Assembly (NCBI GenBank): GCA_013400155.1 | Contig: VXBM01000057.1 | Location: 787,306 to 851,305, forward strand | Length of the DNA stretch: 64,000 bases | Reading direction: 5' to 3' | DNA from: Helopsaltes ochotensis | Lineage: Eukaryota; Chordata; Aves; Passeriformes; Locustellidae | Shown: positions 14,301 to 26,300 of the stretch, piece by piece | How positions within the stretch are numbered: the first letter of the stretch is position 1 | Layout: each line of letters begins with the position of its first letter | Translations under genes and position numbers: made by a program | The notes under the pieces: model-generated | The model's input: only the letters and a program-made list of their open reading frames with translations | What the model was told of the DNA's origin: nothing | Databases searched by the model: none

Positions 14301-14336
14301 AATCAGCTTCCCCCTCACTTACAGGGAAGTGTAGTT
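11336..14336. other. Unique non-coding sequence, no gene seen
   Basis: About 3 kb with no supportable gene. It contains a possible MIR remnant (listed separately) and a 16-base poly-A at 13504-13519. The 111-codon minus-strand frame at 13417-13752 reads through that homopolymer and has no family motif. Confidence 0.5.
12268..12305 (-). mobile_element. Possible MIR-type SINE remnant
   Basis: The words TTTTTATTCCCATTTTACGC followed by ATGAATGACC resemble the reverse complement of the MIR segment that reads roughly 'gtaaaatggggataa'. Only about 35 bases are alignable by eye, so this could be chance. A profile search against the MIR and CORE-SINE models would decide it. Confidence 0.3.
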
Positions 14337-14388
14337 AAAAAAAAAAAAAAAGGGGGGGGTGGTGTTGTGGGAAGGGGTGGGGAAAGGG
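14337..14388 (+). repeat. Poly-A/poly-G tract with G-quadruplex motif
   Basis: Fifteen A (14337-14351) run directly into eight G (14352-14359). The next bases contain four further G runs: GGG 14369-14371, GGGG 14374-14377, GGGG 14379-14382 and GGG 14386-14388, with loops of 2, 1 and 3 bases. That satisfies the usual definition of an intramolecular G-quadruplex motif on the plus strand. Function is unknown; it may simply be a low-complexity tract. Confidence 0.85.
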
Positions 14389-14391
14389 AAA

Positions 14392-16204
14392 GTGTTAGCC
14401 CTTCACTGGGGCAAATGTCCCATCTGGATTCAATTTCTCACACACTTTCAAAATCTTGATCTGCAATTTTGGGAAACTAAGATAGATTCTGATAAATCAA
14501 GTCTATCATGTATTACGTTCTCTATGTAGAACAGCAGAATTTCTTAGCAGTCTTGGATGAGGCTGAGAACTGTTCCCGTGGTCCTTATGTCCAGTGCTGT
14601 GCCTTGAGTACAAACCGGACAGATTTAATATAAAACAGTTCCCTGGAAACTGGAAATCCACATCCTTGGTGCATGTAGATATGAGCGTACACAATGGCCA
14701 GAATTGTGACCAGAAATGTCATAAATTTTAAAATATGGGATTTAATATTAATTAGATCACACAGATTTGCCTCCAGTGTTACAAACTGCGAGCTCCCAGG
14801 GAAGCCAGGAGCCATTCCATGAAGACAGGAAACAGAGGGCCCTTCTCTGCCATAGGAGTTGTGACGGGGGAAGGTGAGCTGACAGCTCAAAGGCGCAAGC
14901 AACAGCTCTGCACTGTGTGTTTGCACAACGGCTTGGGAGCGTATCCCTTGGTGATGTTATTCACAGGCCTTGGCCGACAGTAAATAAGACGGTGGAGCTT
15001 GATTCATGAGGGATGACAGGAAATCTATAATGTGTGGGCTCTATAATCTGCTCGCTACTGCGTAGCAAAATGAAAGAACAACAGTCCAATTACCAAGTCC
15101 TTGCTGATCCCAAACACATCCTCCAGATCTTGTTCTGCTCAGAGCAGTGGGAGTTTATTGGCAACAATGGAAACCAAGCTCTGGCACACACCATCTTCCA
15201 TTTTGGGACGGCAACAGTATTTTGGAAGCATCAGAATGCCGACTGCTGAACAGCGGATAAAAATGCAGCCAAGACTGTGGCATGATCTTCAGAGAAAATT
15301 TCTGGAGAGCGACAGGCTGCTGAGTTTAGTTCACCAAAGGACTGTTCTCACCGACACCAATTGCTGCACTCCACTACCAGGCACTGTCTGTCCCAAGGGG
15401 CTGGTTGAGCCAGGGAGCAGTCATCTACCCAGCCCCCTGCTCTGTGGGGGACTGTGAACCATTCCCCTGTGATAACAAAACTATCAAAATGTAACTCCCC
15501 AAAACTAAAAACAGGGTTATGATCCAGCAGCACACAGCAGCCAGGATAAAAATGATGACCAAAAAGCAACTTAAGGAGGAGGAGACAGAAGATGGGAGGG
15601 GTATGTCTATTCTGGGGCCAAACAGAAGAGGATTGGCTGAAGACAGAGTTCATACCACGAGCAGAATTGGGCTTAAAGACAGCAGGGATGAAGTCCATGA
15701 CAGAAGCAGTCACAGCGCAGACTGGCCTCGTACCACCAGTGCTGAAGACACATGGAAAGATGGAAGAAGGTTTCTTTCAGACAAACAGTCATGGTGGTAG
15801 TGGGAGGGAGGAGGGCTGACAGTTCCAGACAGAAGGACGAGAAAATAATTTTAATTCCTACTATGCAGTGTCAGAAAATCCACAGGGAAGCTCAGGGCTG
15901 GGAAGGCACAAGACCACTCAGGTGAGGATCCTAGTAGCTTAGAGGAGCCAGTTCCTCATTTTTGTCTAACCAAATGTATGTTTCATTCCTTGGGTCTCTG
16001 GCCCTTAACACCTATCAGATCTATCTTCTGCCCTCTAGGAAAGGGGCAAGGGGAACCTTTCCCACTCTGGCAACAGGTAAACAGCATGTCAGGGTGGGGA
16101 GAACAGAACAATTTCCCCTGGTTCCCTAGCAAAGACCTTCTTTGCTGAGCACACACTCTGGGGACTGCCGTCCTTTCCCCGCTTCCCCCTACAACAATCT
16201 CTGC
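14392..16204. other. Unique non-coding sequence, weak enhancer-like patch
   Basis: No gene was seen. A patch around 14935-15065 contains several CpG-bearing words and repeated CTATAAT-type words and could be a weak regulatory block, but the evidence is thin. Frames on both strands at 15.1-15.8 kb overlap each other and look like chance. Confidence 0.4.
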
Positions 16205-16510
16205 TGCCACCTCCCCTCCCTTGTTATCTGTCAGTAAACAGTAATTAAAGAAGTGGCCTGCTTGATAAAGCTCCCACCTGCCCTCACACGGTGCTGCCCT
16301 CTCGGACGTGTCTAATTAAAATCCTGATGAGAAGATGAAGAAATCCCAGCAGCTGGGAGTCTGCTGACTCTCTCTGTGCTCAGCCTCTTCATTACTGAGG
16401 AGGAGGCAAAGAGATATAAAGGACCCCAGGAAATGCTCTGACAGACCAATCGATAGAGCTTTTTGTGGGACGTGATGGTCCGCTCAGGACTGCTTTTTGA
16501 ACTGTGTGGA
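16205..16510. promoter_or_regulatory. Candidate conserved non-coding element (enhancer-like)
   Basis: Two TAATTA homeodomain cores (16242-16247 and 16313-16318) flank an E-box CACCTG (16275-16280). A second E-box, CAGCTG, lies at 16350-16355, and CAATCGAT lies near 16447. The block has no repeat signature and several CpGs. Clustered homeobox and bHLH words in unique DNA are typical of developmental enhancers. I infer the role; cross-species alignment would be decisive. Confidence 0.35.
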
Positions 16511-18119
16511 TAATGAGGATGCTGGAGCGTGGCTCACTGCATGGGGCTGGACTCCCCTGCTAGTCCTGCTACGCTGCCACTCCCAGGAACGCACTCAGGG
16601 CCCCCACAGCTTGGCAGCCACTCCCACCATAAAGTGAAACCACATATTTATAATAACTGGGGCACTTGGCTGCCCCCCACCAATCTAGGAATCACTGTTT
16701 GTAGTGCCAGAAGCCTGTCAAACCTCTAAGCACTCCGTCAGCTCTATGCAAACACAGAGCGTGCATCTGTGTACATACAACTGCAAAATACTGAGGGCCA
16801 GCACAAACCTTTCCTAAGCAAAGCCAACACCACACACAATGTGCACACTGGTGTGTTTAAATGTGTGCTTATACAGTGAGAATGCTGTGTTTTCACTGCT
16901 GCCCCAGGATTTTGCACTAGGGCAAAAATGTTGGCATGCACAAAATGAAACAGCAAAGGTTTACATGATGTGCACAGCAATATCATCATTGTGAATCACT
17001 GTAACTATATAAAGACGCACTTCACTTCATGCAAATATATCCACTACATGGTTTTATTCCTGTGGGAGTTTTTTAATGTGACATCAGCTTTACCTGGAAA
17101 CAAGCCCATTTTCACTGTCCAATTCATGTTTATCTCAAACACCACAGATTTCCCTGTTCTTAGTTTCAAGATGAAAGGCATAGTGAAAAGATGGAAGCAA
17201 ATGTATACTTTCTAAAGTTTGAAAGCACATGCCAGTCACCTGCCTCCATGTCCTTCTGAGACAGCAACAAGCCCCCAAGAGGTAAAGCACCTTGGGAATT
17301 AAGATCATGTGCAAGAGTGGGAGTGCATACATGCTTGCAAATACGAGTGCACAGTGTATGTGCATGAAGGACATGTACATTCCAGATGTGAAATAAAAGA
17401 GTGAGCTTTATTCTGTCTGAGTTGACACCTCTTGCTTCACAAACCACTACTGTTCATGCAATCAGCAGCAGTGCAGCAATAGTTGGCTCTCTTTTCAGAG
17501 CTCTATCTAAGGCCTTGTATGCAGTTTATTCAACAGACTCAGTTGCTTTCTTTCCTGCTCCCAAAATTGCAACTACTTTTACAGACCACATGTACCAGGG
17601 AAAAGAAAAAAAAAAATTCATAAAAGTCTCATGAAGTAAAAAATATTTATTTCTGTTACAATTTCCATAATCTCTCCCCACTGTCCTCCTTGTCATGCCA
17701 GGTTCAAGGAAAAGGAACAAATCATTCCTGAACTGGTTTAACACTGAGTTAAACTTGCCAAAATCCACAAACCATCTCAATACAAATAGTCAGTAGCAAA
17801 ATAGAATCAGCAACAGCAAGAAGTGAACGGGCAAATACAGAATCAAAAAAATCAGAAGCAGAGGACTCAATGTTAAAAGCACAGGAATGCTACTACAAAG
17901 GGGTTTTGGGGAGTCCACTGGAAAAGGCGAACAAAGAGGGGGCAGCAGATGAGAGATCCCATGGCAATGGTGACAGAAGCACTGTCACTAGGAAGTCCAT
18001 AGCTTCTCCTGGCCCTCAGCCTCCCTTGGCAAGAGATGCTGTTGTGCAGATCAAGGCAGCAGCGCTGGATGCACAGAGCTCACCACACAATCCCTGCCTG
18101 TCCCACTACCTGTACTTGA
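16511..18119. other. Unique non-coding sequence, no gene seen
   Basis: CA/TG-rich words are frequent at 16.7-17.4 kb but do not form a clean microsatellite. No coding frame with a recognisable family, no exon and no RNA gene was found. Confidence 0.5.
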
Positions 18120-18360
18120 TGGAATGACACATTGCTGCAGCAGCTAATAAATAGAAGTAATTTGATTAGCTTTCCCTAACTAGCGATAAGATCCTGACAA
18201 ACCCTTTTTAATGCGTTTCTGGAGCAGGATGAAATTGTTTCATTTGGCGAGCAGGGCCCCACGGGAGTTGCCTCCAAGCTCCTTTAGTGAGAGGTAAAAA
18301 TATGCCAATCATTAATGAGGGGAGAATTACGGAGACTTTAATGCAATCAGAAAAGAGGAG
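18120..18360. promoter_or_regulatory. Candidate conserved non-coding element (enhancer-like)
   Basis: The block contains GCTAATAAATAG, TTTGATTAGC, the homeodomain palindrome-like word CATTAATGA (18310-18318) and TTTAATGCAATCAG in unique, non-repetitive sequence, with a G+C-richer middle. This resembles vertebrate developmental enhancers. It is inference from motif density only. Confidence 0.35.
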
Positions 18361-21300
18361 CCCTGAGGCAGCTGGGGAATAAAACCTGCCCTTAAATCAG
18401 AGGCAGGCAGCCAGAGCATGGATATAAAGGCATACACAAGCATGTACATGCACACACACATACCTACCGCACACACACACAGACCTTGCAGAGCTGCTGT
18501 AAATACACTGGGAATTTTGCCTGGGCAACAAACACCCATCTCAGCAAGTGGTATCCATCTTCCCTCCAAAAGATTTTAAAAATCACAGTAAACTATATCT
18601 ATTTGGCAGACCCCTCCCTCTGCCAGGAGGGGACCACTACCCAATAGAATTGCAGGTTTAAACATTTAAAAAGCCGGAGCCTTTTGTGAAGGAGGCATCT
18701 TAGCTGTTTGGGTGTCAAGCAGCAGCAGCAAGGCTGCTTTGCCAAGTGGAAAGGTGCCTCTCTCAGGGCCAGACTTGCTGCACAAACACAACATGTATAA
18801 ACTGCTCACTGTCCTGCACTCATGCCAAAGGCAACATTTTCTGTATGGTAAAAGGCACCTCCTCCCATTCCCTCTCTACTCCCTCCTCAACCACTTCAGT
18901 GCATTCCCTCCCTCATACGAATCATGTAACATTTATTCCTTAGCAAAACCAAAGTCTTAAAGCTGCTGGCATTTTCTCTGGCACTGTGGCAGGCCCTAGT
19001 GGCCTGGCTGGTTCCATTTTGCAGGGGTGTGTGTATTCTTTCAGAAACTCTTCCTATGAAAGAAAGCATTCCATTTTTCTGCAGCAATTCTCCAACCCTT
19101 GCTTGCATAATACAGATGACAGATCAGCACAGACCATCCCAAAGAATGCTAGCTCCCAGTTTAATGGGATAAAAAGCAGGACAGGAGTTTTCCCATATCT
19201 CTTTCAGATTCATCTTGTTTATTTGAAAATAATGAGCAAGAGTACTGGGACATCAAACATCAGACACCTTTTCTCTGCCAGATACACAAAACACGATGCT
19301 ACAAAGGCTGGGCATGCCTTTTCCCTAGTTTGGATTAACATACAGAGGAGCAACAGAATGGCTGCTGAAAATTCTAAGAGAAAAATCAGTTCTAATTTCT
19401 GGCTTTATTATACACTTGAGGGGATGTGAGACAACTGTTTCTCCCTCCCAGAACTCCTGCACTGTAGTAAGAGAGTGTGGCACACCTGCCTTCTGCTAGG
19501 TGGAATGACTGTCATGCTTAGCACGCACTGAAACAATACACTCCTGTATTGAGAAAGCAAGGCTGCTGCTTCTCCTGCCACTGAGATGTGCCAGACAGCT
19601 CTGCCACAAAAAGGCTGTGCTTTTGCACCATATTCTCACCAGACAACTGTGGAACTAAAACACCGGGGCAAGTGACTACCAGCCATTTAGCCCTAAAGAC
19701 AAAGAAGTTACAAAGTCACCAAGCCAGAGTAGAATATTAAGAACAAGTAAAGAGGAAACTGGTCTGAGACAGGGAGCTTGAAGCTTAGCAGGTAAGTTAA
19801 GGTACACAGGTTAAGTTTGGCACATTCCCAAACCTGCATCAAGCACAGAGCTGCATGTCCCACTGTTAAATGATCATAGAATATTTATCCCCAGTAAGGA
19901 GGCCTGCACATCCCTCAGCAGCAACTCTTACTGGCTACTTGAACCCTATGATGATGGGCTCCCAAAGTAGTACTGCGGACCCTTCTGTAGCTGAAAGTTC
20001 AGAATGAAAAGCACCTCAGAAGAAAAGAAAACCTCCAGAGTTCTCCCAAATTCTGTGTATCTAAGACTGAGAGATCAAAGCAACTGTTGGGTGTATCACT
20101 CAGCCAGACTGCATGGCCTCAAAAGTCTGAGAAATCACTTCCCAAAAACACAAACAAGTGAGAAGACCCTATCACAGAAACCATCAAGACTGCAAAAAAT
20201 AGCTAGCAGGAAATTCAGCACAGCTATAAGCACAATGCTTCTAGCCTCTAGAAATTATATTCTGCCCCTTTTGAGTCAGGGCCAATTTTGACCCAAAGTT
20301 CCACTTGAATTCAGTGATTTCTTCCAGTCAAGGGCTTTAGGCTACTCAAGTTACTATACCTCTTCCCTGGTTCCACTTGTAGTGATGATCCAGGTTTTAC
20401 TGTTTGTGTAAAACCTAGTTTTGGACAAACCTACTGTTTGTCACAAATCTAGTTTGTGGTGGCACTCAAGCAAGCAGAGCAGCAGGCAGAGCTCTGAGAT
20501 GGTGTCACACACTGTGGCTCCACACACAGGCCTGCCTTGCTGCAAGCAGCTCCTTCTCATTCTGGTTTGTTATGATTAAAAATGCACATCACCCAGCGAG
20601 GCCTTGGAGTGGAACTCAGCTGGAAATTGGATCATTAATATTCCTTCTCATGCCCATTGCCACAATTTCTTACCTCTCCACAAGCAATTGCTAACAATGT
20701 AACTACTGAGGGTCTCAGATTTAAAGTGAAGTCAAGACTAAAATGCCCACTGCTAACTCCAACTCCTCAACCTTTGTCCATTCCCTGGGATCCCATCAAA
20801 CTTAGGCCTGTGTGCTGCATGTCAGCTGTCTTTCAACCCTTTGAACTGCCTTTCCCCAGTTTATCTACCAAAAGCTCTTAAGATCCATATCATCTTAAAC
20901 CATCAGAAACAGGATTCAAGATTATCCTCGTTCCCAAGCAGATGGAAACATAGGGAAAGGATACAATTAATTCAAATAATCTATCCACTTATGGTTTTAA
21001 CTCTTGGTCACCACACTTTCCACATAGTTAAAGTACTCTAAATGGGTTGGAGAGATAGATGCAAAGCAAGGGTAAGACATACCACATGATGGAGAATCCC
21101 AAAAATGTACAAAGGGGGATATTTTCTTATCTAGCAGAGTTAACTAATGAGCTCACATCAATCCTACGTGCTGTTACTGCTGTAACTTATTAAATGGGCA
21201 AACTAGGAGACATGCAAATCCCCCACCACTCCTAAAATGATCCTTTGGCAAAAAGGATCCAGAAGCATAGAAATGGCACAAGACACAGAACAACTGATTG

Positions 21301-22859
21301 AAATCCCTCATAAGTCTCATTGTATGCATTCATTGACCTTTTTGAATGTACCTTCCTGTATGGTGTTTACATCAGACAGTTTTGTTGTGCAAAAAGCACA
21401 ACACAGTCAGGACTACAGCACTGACCATGGAAAAATAAAAATGAACGGGCATATTTTCTCTTGGGACTTTAGATCATCTCTGTGGACATTGGTAGCAGGC
21501 AGGGGAAGTTTGTCTTTTCTTGCCAACTTACTGAGCTGAAATTCCTTTGGCTGTGTGCAGCACAGTGTCCAAGAGGCTGAATATCTACTTGAGAAGTGGA
21601 GAAACCTGGCAGCCAGCAACTAGCATAAGGCAGCTGGGAAAACATCACTGCTCACAAGAATCTGAACGACAACTAGAAATTCTGCTCCAAATACCTATTA
21701 ATTCTCCATCACCTTACTCAACTACCTCAAAAACTTCTCGCAGTAAAAGTTTTGTGTCTCAGGTGGATGAACTGTTTGGGACTCAAAGGATCTGTTACAT
21801 ATCACTGAAATGCCCCTCAGGCTGAGGACTTGCTTCATGTCCCTCTCCAAAACACAAATACAATACAAATATTTCTGCAAATAAGTGTTTGCTAATTATC
21901 ACAAGGACATGATTTAATTTTAAACTACTCCTGCCACACACAAATTTGCATGTTTGGCACTTGCATTTTGATGTTACTGTTTCTTTAGTTTTATTTTATG
22001 TCAGAAATAATAATTTTCAATGAAAAAACTCTGACAGTAAAACACATAGCTTTATTACCAGCCACTTCAGTGCAGAAACATGAATGGTGACCATCTCAGA
22101 GTGATTTGCTTCATGATCAGCACAGAAGTATCAGCTCAAAGAAATTCAGGAAAGGAGCTGTCCCATCCGTCAGATGGAATAAACAAAACCCTTCCATGCC
22201 AATTTGAGATAAGCATAAAGAAATAAAAGAAGAACCAGAGGGTCTGAAATTATATGACTGGTCTTACCTACTTAAAATACATACATTTTTCAAGCCCAAA
22301 AACCTAATAAACTTACTGTGCCAGCCCACAGACACCTCCCTTCAAGGAAAAGGATGTAGCCACCATGACTGCCTGTTCCCTTTGGCAGCTCAGTCAGTTG
22401 CTGGCATCTCAGCTTAGTGCTCTGTTCACAAGGGCAGAGCCTTGAGGCTCCTGAAAGCCAACAGAGCTCCAGCAAACACAAATCTGCAGCTCACAGAAAG
22501 ACAGGCAAGTCTTACATATATTAAATGTATTTTAAAGAGACAGTAGATAAGAACAAAGCTCTGCTATAGGATTTGTTAGCTCTGGACGCCTTCAAAGCTA
22601 TACAACATGCAATCTCCACACAAGGACCGATGACTTCTTGTGCATCACTGAAAGCCACAACGGTGGGTACCTCCGTCATTCAGCCTTCTATCAATGCTGG
22701 AGTGTCAGCTTTTCCTACCTGAACTGAGAGGCAACCCCTGAGTTTTCCTAATCCTCCAAACCCCAGCCTCCCCAGCACTCCTGGGGCCAACTTACATGCC
22801 TTTCTAGACATCCCTCTCTGTGACCACGACAAGGGCAGAGCAGAGGGTGCTCGTGGCAG
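18361..22859. other. Unique non-coding sequence with short simple repeats
   Basis: No gene is supported. It contains a broken CA microsatellite (listed separately) and an imperfect 34-base tandem duplication at about 20398-20465, in which TACTGTTTG recurs at 20398 and 20432. The 147-codon plus-strand frame at 18986-19429 has no family motif and is probably chance. Confidence 0.5.
18449..18482. repeat. Interrupted CA microsatellite
   Basis: Two short CA runs (about 18450-18460 and 18470-18481) are separated by TACCTACCG. The palindrome GCATGTACATGC lies just upstream, near 18440. No function is implied. Confidence 0.8.
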
Positions 22860-22884
22860 TCTTGCTCAGGGAGCACTGGCTACC

Positions 22885-23320
22885 GTGCCACTAATTACCT
22901 TAATCCTCAATTTATTTAAGGAGGGGCAGGCAGAAAAATCTTGAAAGGTTTCTTCTTTCCTGCCAATTTTTCCCATCTTCTACCTCAGTTCTGGCTGGAT
23001 TCCCCCTTCCCCCTGTCCTCAGCTAGCACTGCCAGGCTCAGTCCTCCTCACCCTAGCCCCCCCTCCCCAAGGACAAGCAAAGTTATTACAATAATGAATT
23101 AGCCGGGCTGCTTACTGCTGCCAGTGGCGAAGGCAATTATCCCACTCCACGTCCCCAGCCACCGCTCAGCTCCCTCATAAAGAGAGGCTTTTGGGGCCGC
23201 TTTGTGCTTTGATTGGAAATGAAGAGATTGCTAATTAGGGAACCCCTGCTGGGATCGGGCTGGCAGGAACAATGGTGAAACGGACGGAGCACACGTCCAT
23301 TTAGAGAGGGGGGGAGAAGA
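22885..23320. promoter_or_regulatory. Candidate conserved non-coding element (strong enhancer-like block)
   Basis: This is one of the densest motif clusters in the window. TAATTA lies at 22892-22897, TAATCC at 22901-22906, ATAATGAATTAG near 23091, GCAATTATC near 23133, a TCF/LEF-like CTTTGAT at 23207-23213, TAATTAG at 23232-23238 and a SOX-like AACAATGG at 23268-23275. CpG words (GGCCGC, CGGACGG, CACGTCC) are mixed in, which is unusual against a CpG-poor background. No repeat similarity is visible. I infer a developmental enhancer, possibly two adjacent ones (22.88-22.95 and 23.08-23.32 kb). It could also be promoter-proximal DNA of an unannotated transcript. Confidence 0.4.
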
Positions 23321-23330
23321 GAGAAATGTG

Positions 23331-26300
23331 AGCCCCTCTGTAAAGTAGTGCATCCTCTACTCACACCATAAACAACAGGGCAGACAATTTTATAGAGATT
23401 TTCACCTTTTAAAGTAGGCTAATTTGTTTATAGAAAGCAATAATTTGGTGTGTGTTTGCATAGGTCAAAGCCTGTAGTTTTTGTGTACAGTATGCATTGG
23501 TGCATGTATGCATACATACACTCTAGAAGAAAATGCCTCTGGAAACAACTGTGGGTATCTACACAGCTGACCATATCTTTCTTGTGATTCACTGGGCAGC
23601 AGGCATCAATCCTGCATTAACAGGGAAAGATGCTTAGAAAAGCCTGTTGATGAGTATTAACATAGAATTTTAATGCCCGAATTCACAAATCACCAAAGTT
23701 GAAAATGACTTTCCAAATCAGTCAGTTCACCTGAGGCTTGCCCAGGAATGCTTCCACTGCTTTGTCCAAGAGCTTTAAATGAAAAGTGGACCTCCAGGAG
23801 GAGAAAAATCTCACCATTAACACAATGTTTTCTTATATTCCTCCTGAAATTTCTTCTTAATTCAATTGCTCTAGATGTCCATGGAGGATCACAGGAGCTA
23901 AATTCACCTTTCTCATCTGACAAACCGTGCACCAAAAAATTAGAAAATACCTCCCCCACAGTGCACAAACACATCTTGACAACTTCACAGAACTGCACCA
24001 ACAGCCCTTATACACAGAGTATGCTGTGGCGTTGGGGTCTAGTGACTTTTAACTCTTATCAAAGAAAAAAATACTTCCCCCAACATTTCAATATGCAGAT
24101 CTCACCATTTATATAATACAGTCTGTCAGCAAAAGCAAATGCCTCACCTTTTTGTGCAAAGCTGATAGAAAGCAGTTGGAACCTATCCTGTATTACTTCA
24201 TTAACTAATTAATTGCATCAGGGGAATGTACAGATACCATGTTAAAACTGAAAGTACAGTTTTCAACCATATATTTGACTCACCATGCAAAAATTTTGCA
24301 TACTGTTGAGTAGCACAATATATACACTACATACTAAGTGATTTATCTAAGCTAAAGCAAATTTCAACTTTGAAGATTGAATTTACATTTCAGAATTCCC
24401 TTGCAGATACTGAAGTATTTGAATATACAAGTGTAATATTCCCTAAAAATATTTTCAGTAAAGCACAAGTCTTAACAGAAAAGGATCACTAAAGGCAGAA
24501 ACACAGCTGAACTGAAAATGACTTTCAAATTCACAGACTATTTGTCCCCGCTGTTTGCTCACCTCTAGTGTTTATATCCTTCAAACAGTTGTAGGTAGTT
24601 TTCACGTTCCTTTCTTAGTCATCACTTAGCCAAGCTTCACATATTTAGTTCTTTTGATCTTCCCTCATAAAAACAATCCCTCCAGCTCTGTTATCATTTT
24701 TGTTGCTCTCCTCTTACTACCTTCCAAGTTTTCTCTGCATTTTTTGCTGCCAGTGCCAGAGCTGAACGTCTCACCAGAACACGCCCTTGCTGCTTCCTGG
24801 TGTCCTGCCTGCACACAACACAGTCCAGTCACATACAAAGGCCAACGTTTGCAGCCTGCCTACTCTGCTCCCTTGGCCGGTCATGCTGCATTGCCAACAC
24901 AGATGAGACTTGTCTGCCACTCACTACCATTCCCCCAGATGCTCTCATTCAGTTTTCACCTGTGTTCCACTTACCTGATGGGAGCATTTCCCCTCGTGTA
25001 GGTATACAGTCAGAAAGTAAAACCCATGCTAAAATCATGCTCAGGGTTGTTTTAGGTTGCTGACAACTCTGTAGTTACCTACTGCATGCATAAAACCTGA
25101 CCACTTAAAAGCAAGGAAATATATACCTAGTGACACCAGAAGCCAAATTGTAATGTGGTGTACAGTGGCAGAACTCATTTGCTTTCACTGCAGCTGTACC
25201 AGTTTACCCCAGCTGAGAAGCTATTTCCACAAGTCTTGGATTGCCCATATCACAAACAATCACAGTCAGAGAAAGTACAAAGAAGGGTGTATTTCACTGC
25301 AGCAGTTGTTGCTCTGATCTAAGAAGCCTCTTTACCTTGATTTCACAATCCAGGCATTTACATAGTAGGGATAGAGCTATACTGAATGTACAAGCAATTC
25401 AATATACCTATCAATTGGTTCAGGAATTCTTTGATATTGCACTTGTGCACCATTGTGCTCTTGATAATCAAATTCTTATTTAACAGAAGAGGAACAAAAC
25501 TCATGGTAAAATTATGGATGGACAGGCCACCTGTATTTGAGACTGATGAATAGGCCTCATTACTACATTCATAGGGTATGATTTTGACTTGCCTAAATAT
25601 CCTAGCAAAGGGGGATGAAAGAAAGTGGCCTTCTCATGGCATTACAGCAGGCAGAGCAGGGGGACATGTTGGAAGAAATAATCAAATGTTCTAAAATCCT
25701 GAAAGACAGAAGAAAGTCTATTCTCTCTTACACTGATTCTATTGTGCCCTTAGTAATACGCTACTGGTTCTGTCCTCATGTAAAACTTGCTTTCTTTCAG
25801 AGCCCAACTTCCCTGAAGTAACTGTGTTCTTAGTATTCATTCCTATGTAAAGCTGGGAAAGTATGAACATAAAAGCACCCAAACCAGGACTTCTCCCCCA
25901 GATTTTTCCGGAAGCAACACAGTCATACTCTGCCACATAGAATATGGGCAAGCCCCAAAGGCTTTTGGAGTGCATTGAATTTCTTTCTCTAGTGGATTTA
26001 AGTGTAAGATTTTGTATTTTAAATTACCAATCAATCACATCTCTTCCCGCCCTCTGCAGAAGTGTAGATTTTCCCTTAATTTGAATACGTGTTACATTCA
26101 CAGAGCATAAAACTACCTTGTTCCTGCCTATTTGTTTCCTTTAGGACTTTAACTTTTACAAATTCAATTGTAGAGAAATGAAGTCCCTCTACACAAGCTC
26201 TTTAATGCAGCTCTTTTGCAGAAAGCAGAGATCCTACCGTCCTTCTCAACTGAGCCACATTTGTCCTGCCTCCTCCTTTGTGTTAACACATGTGTTTGTA

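Noticed and set aside
18986..19429. 147-codon plus-strand open frame as a gene
   Set aside because: No recognisable motif, and composition is typical of non-coding DNA.
20398..20465. Imperfect 34-base duplication as the start of a repeat array
   Set aside because: Only two diverged units; noted within the region description but not an array or CRISPR.
25465..25500. Possible third reverse-strand MIR fragment (TTCTTATTTAACAGAAGAGG)
   Set aside because: Too short and too diverged to support by eye.
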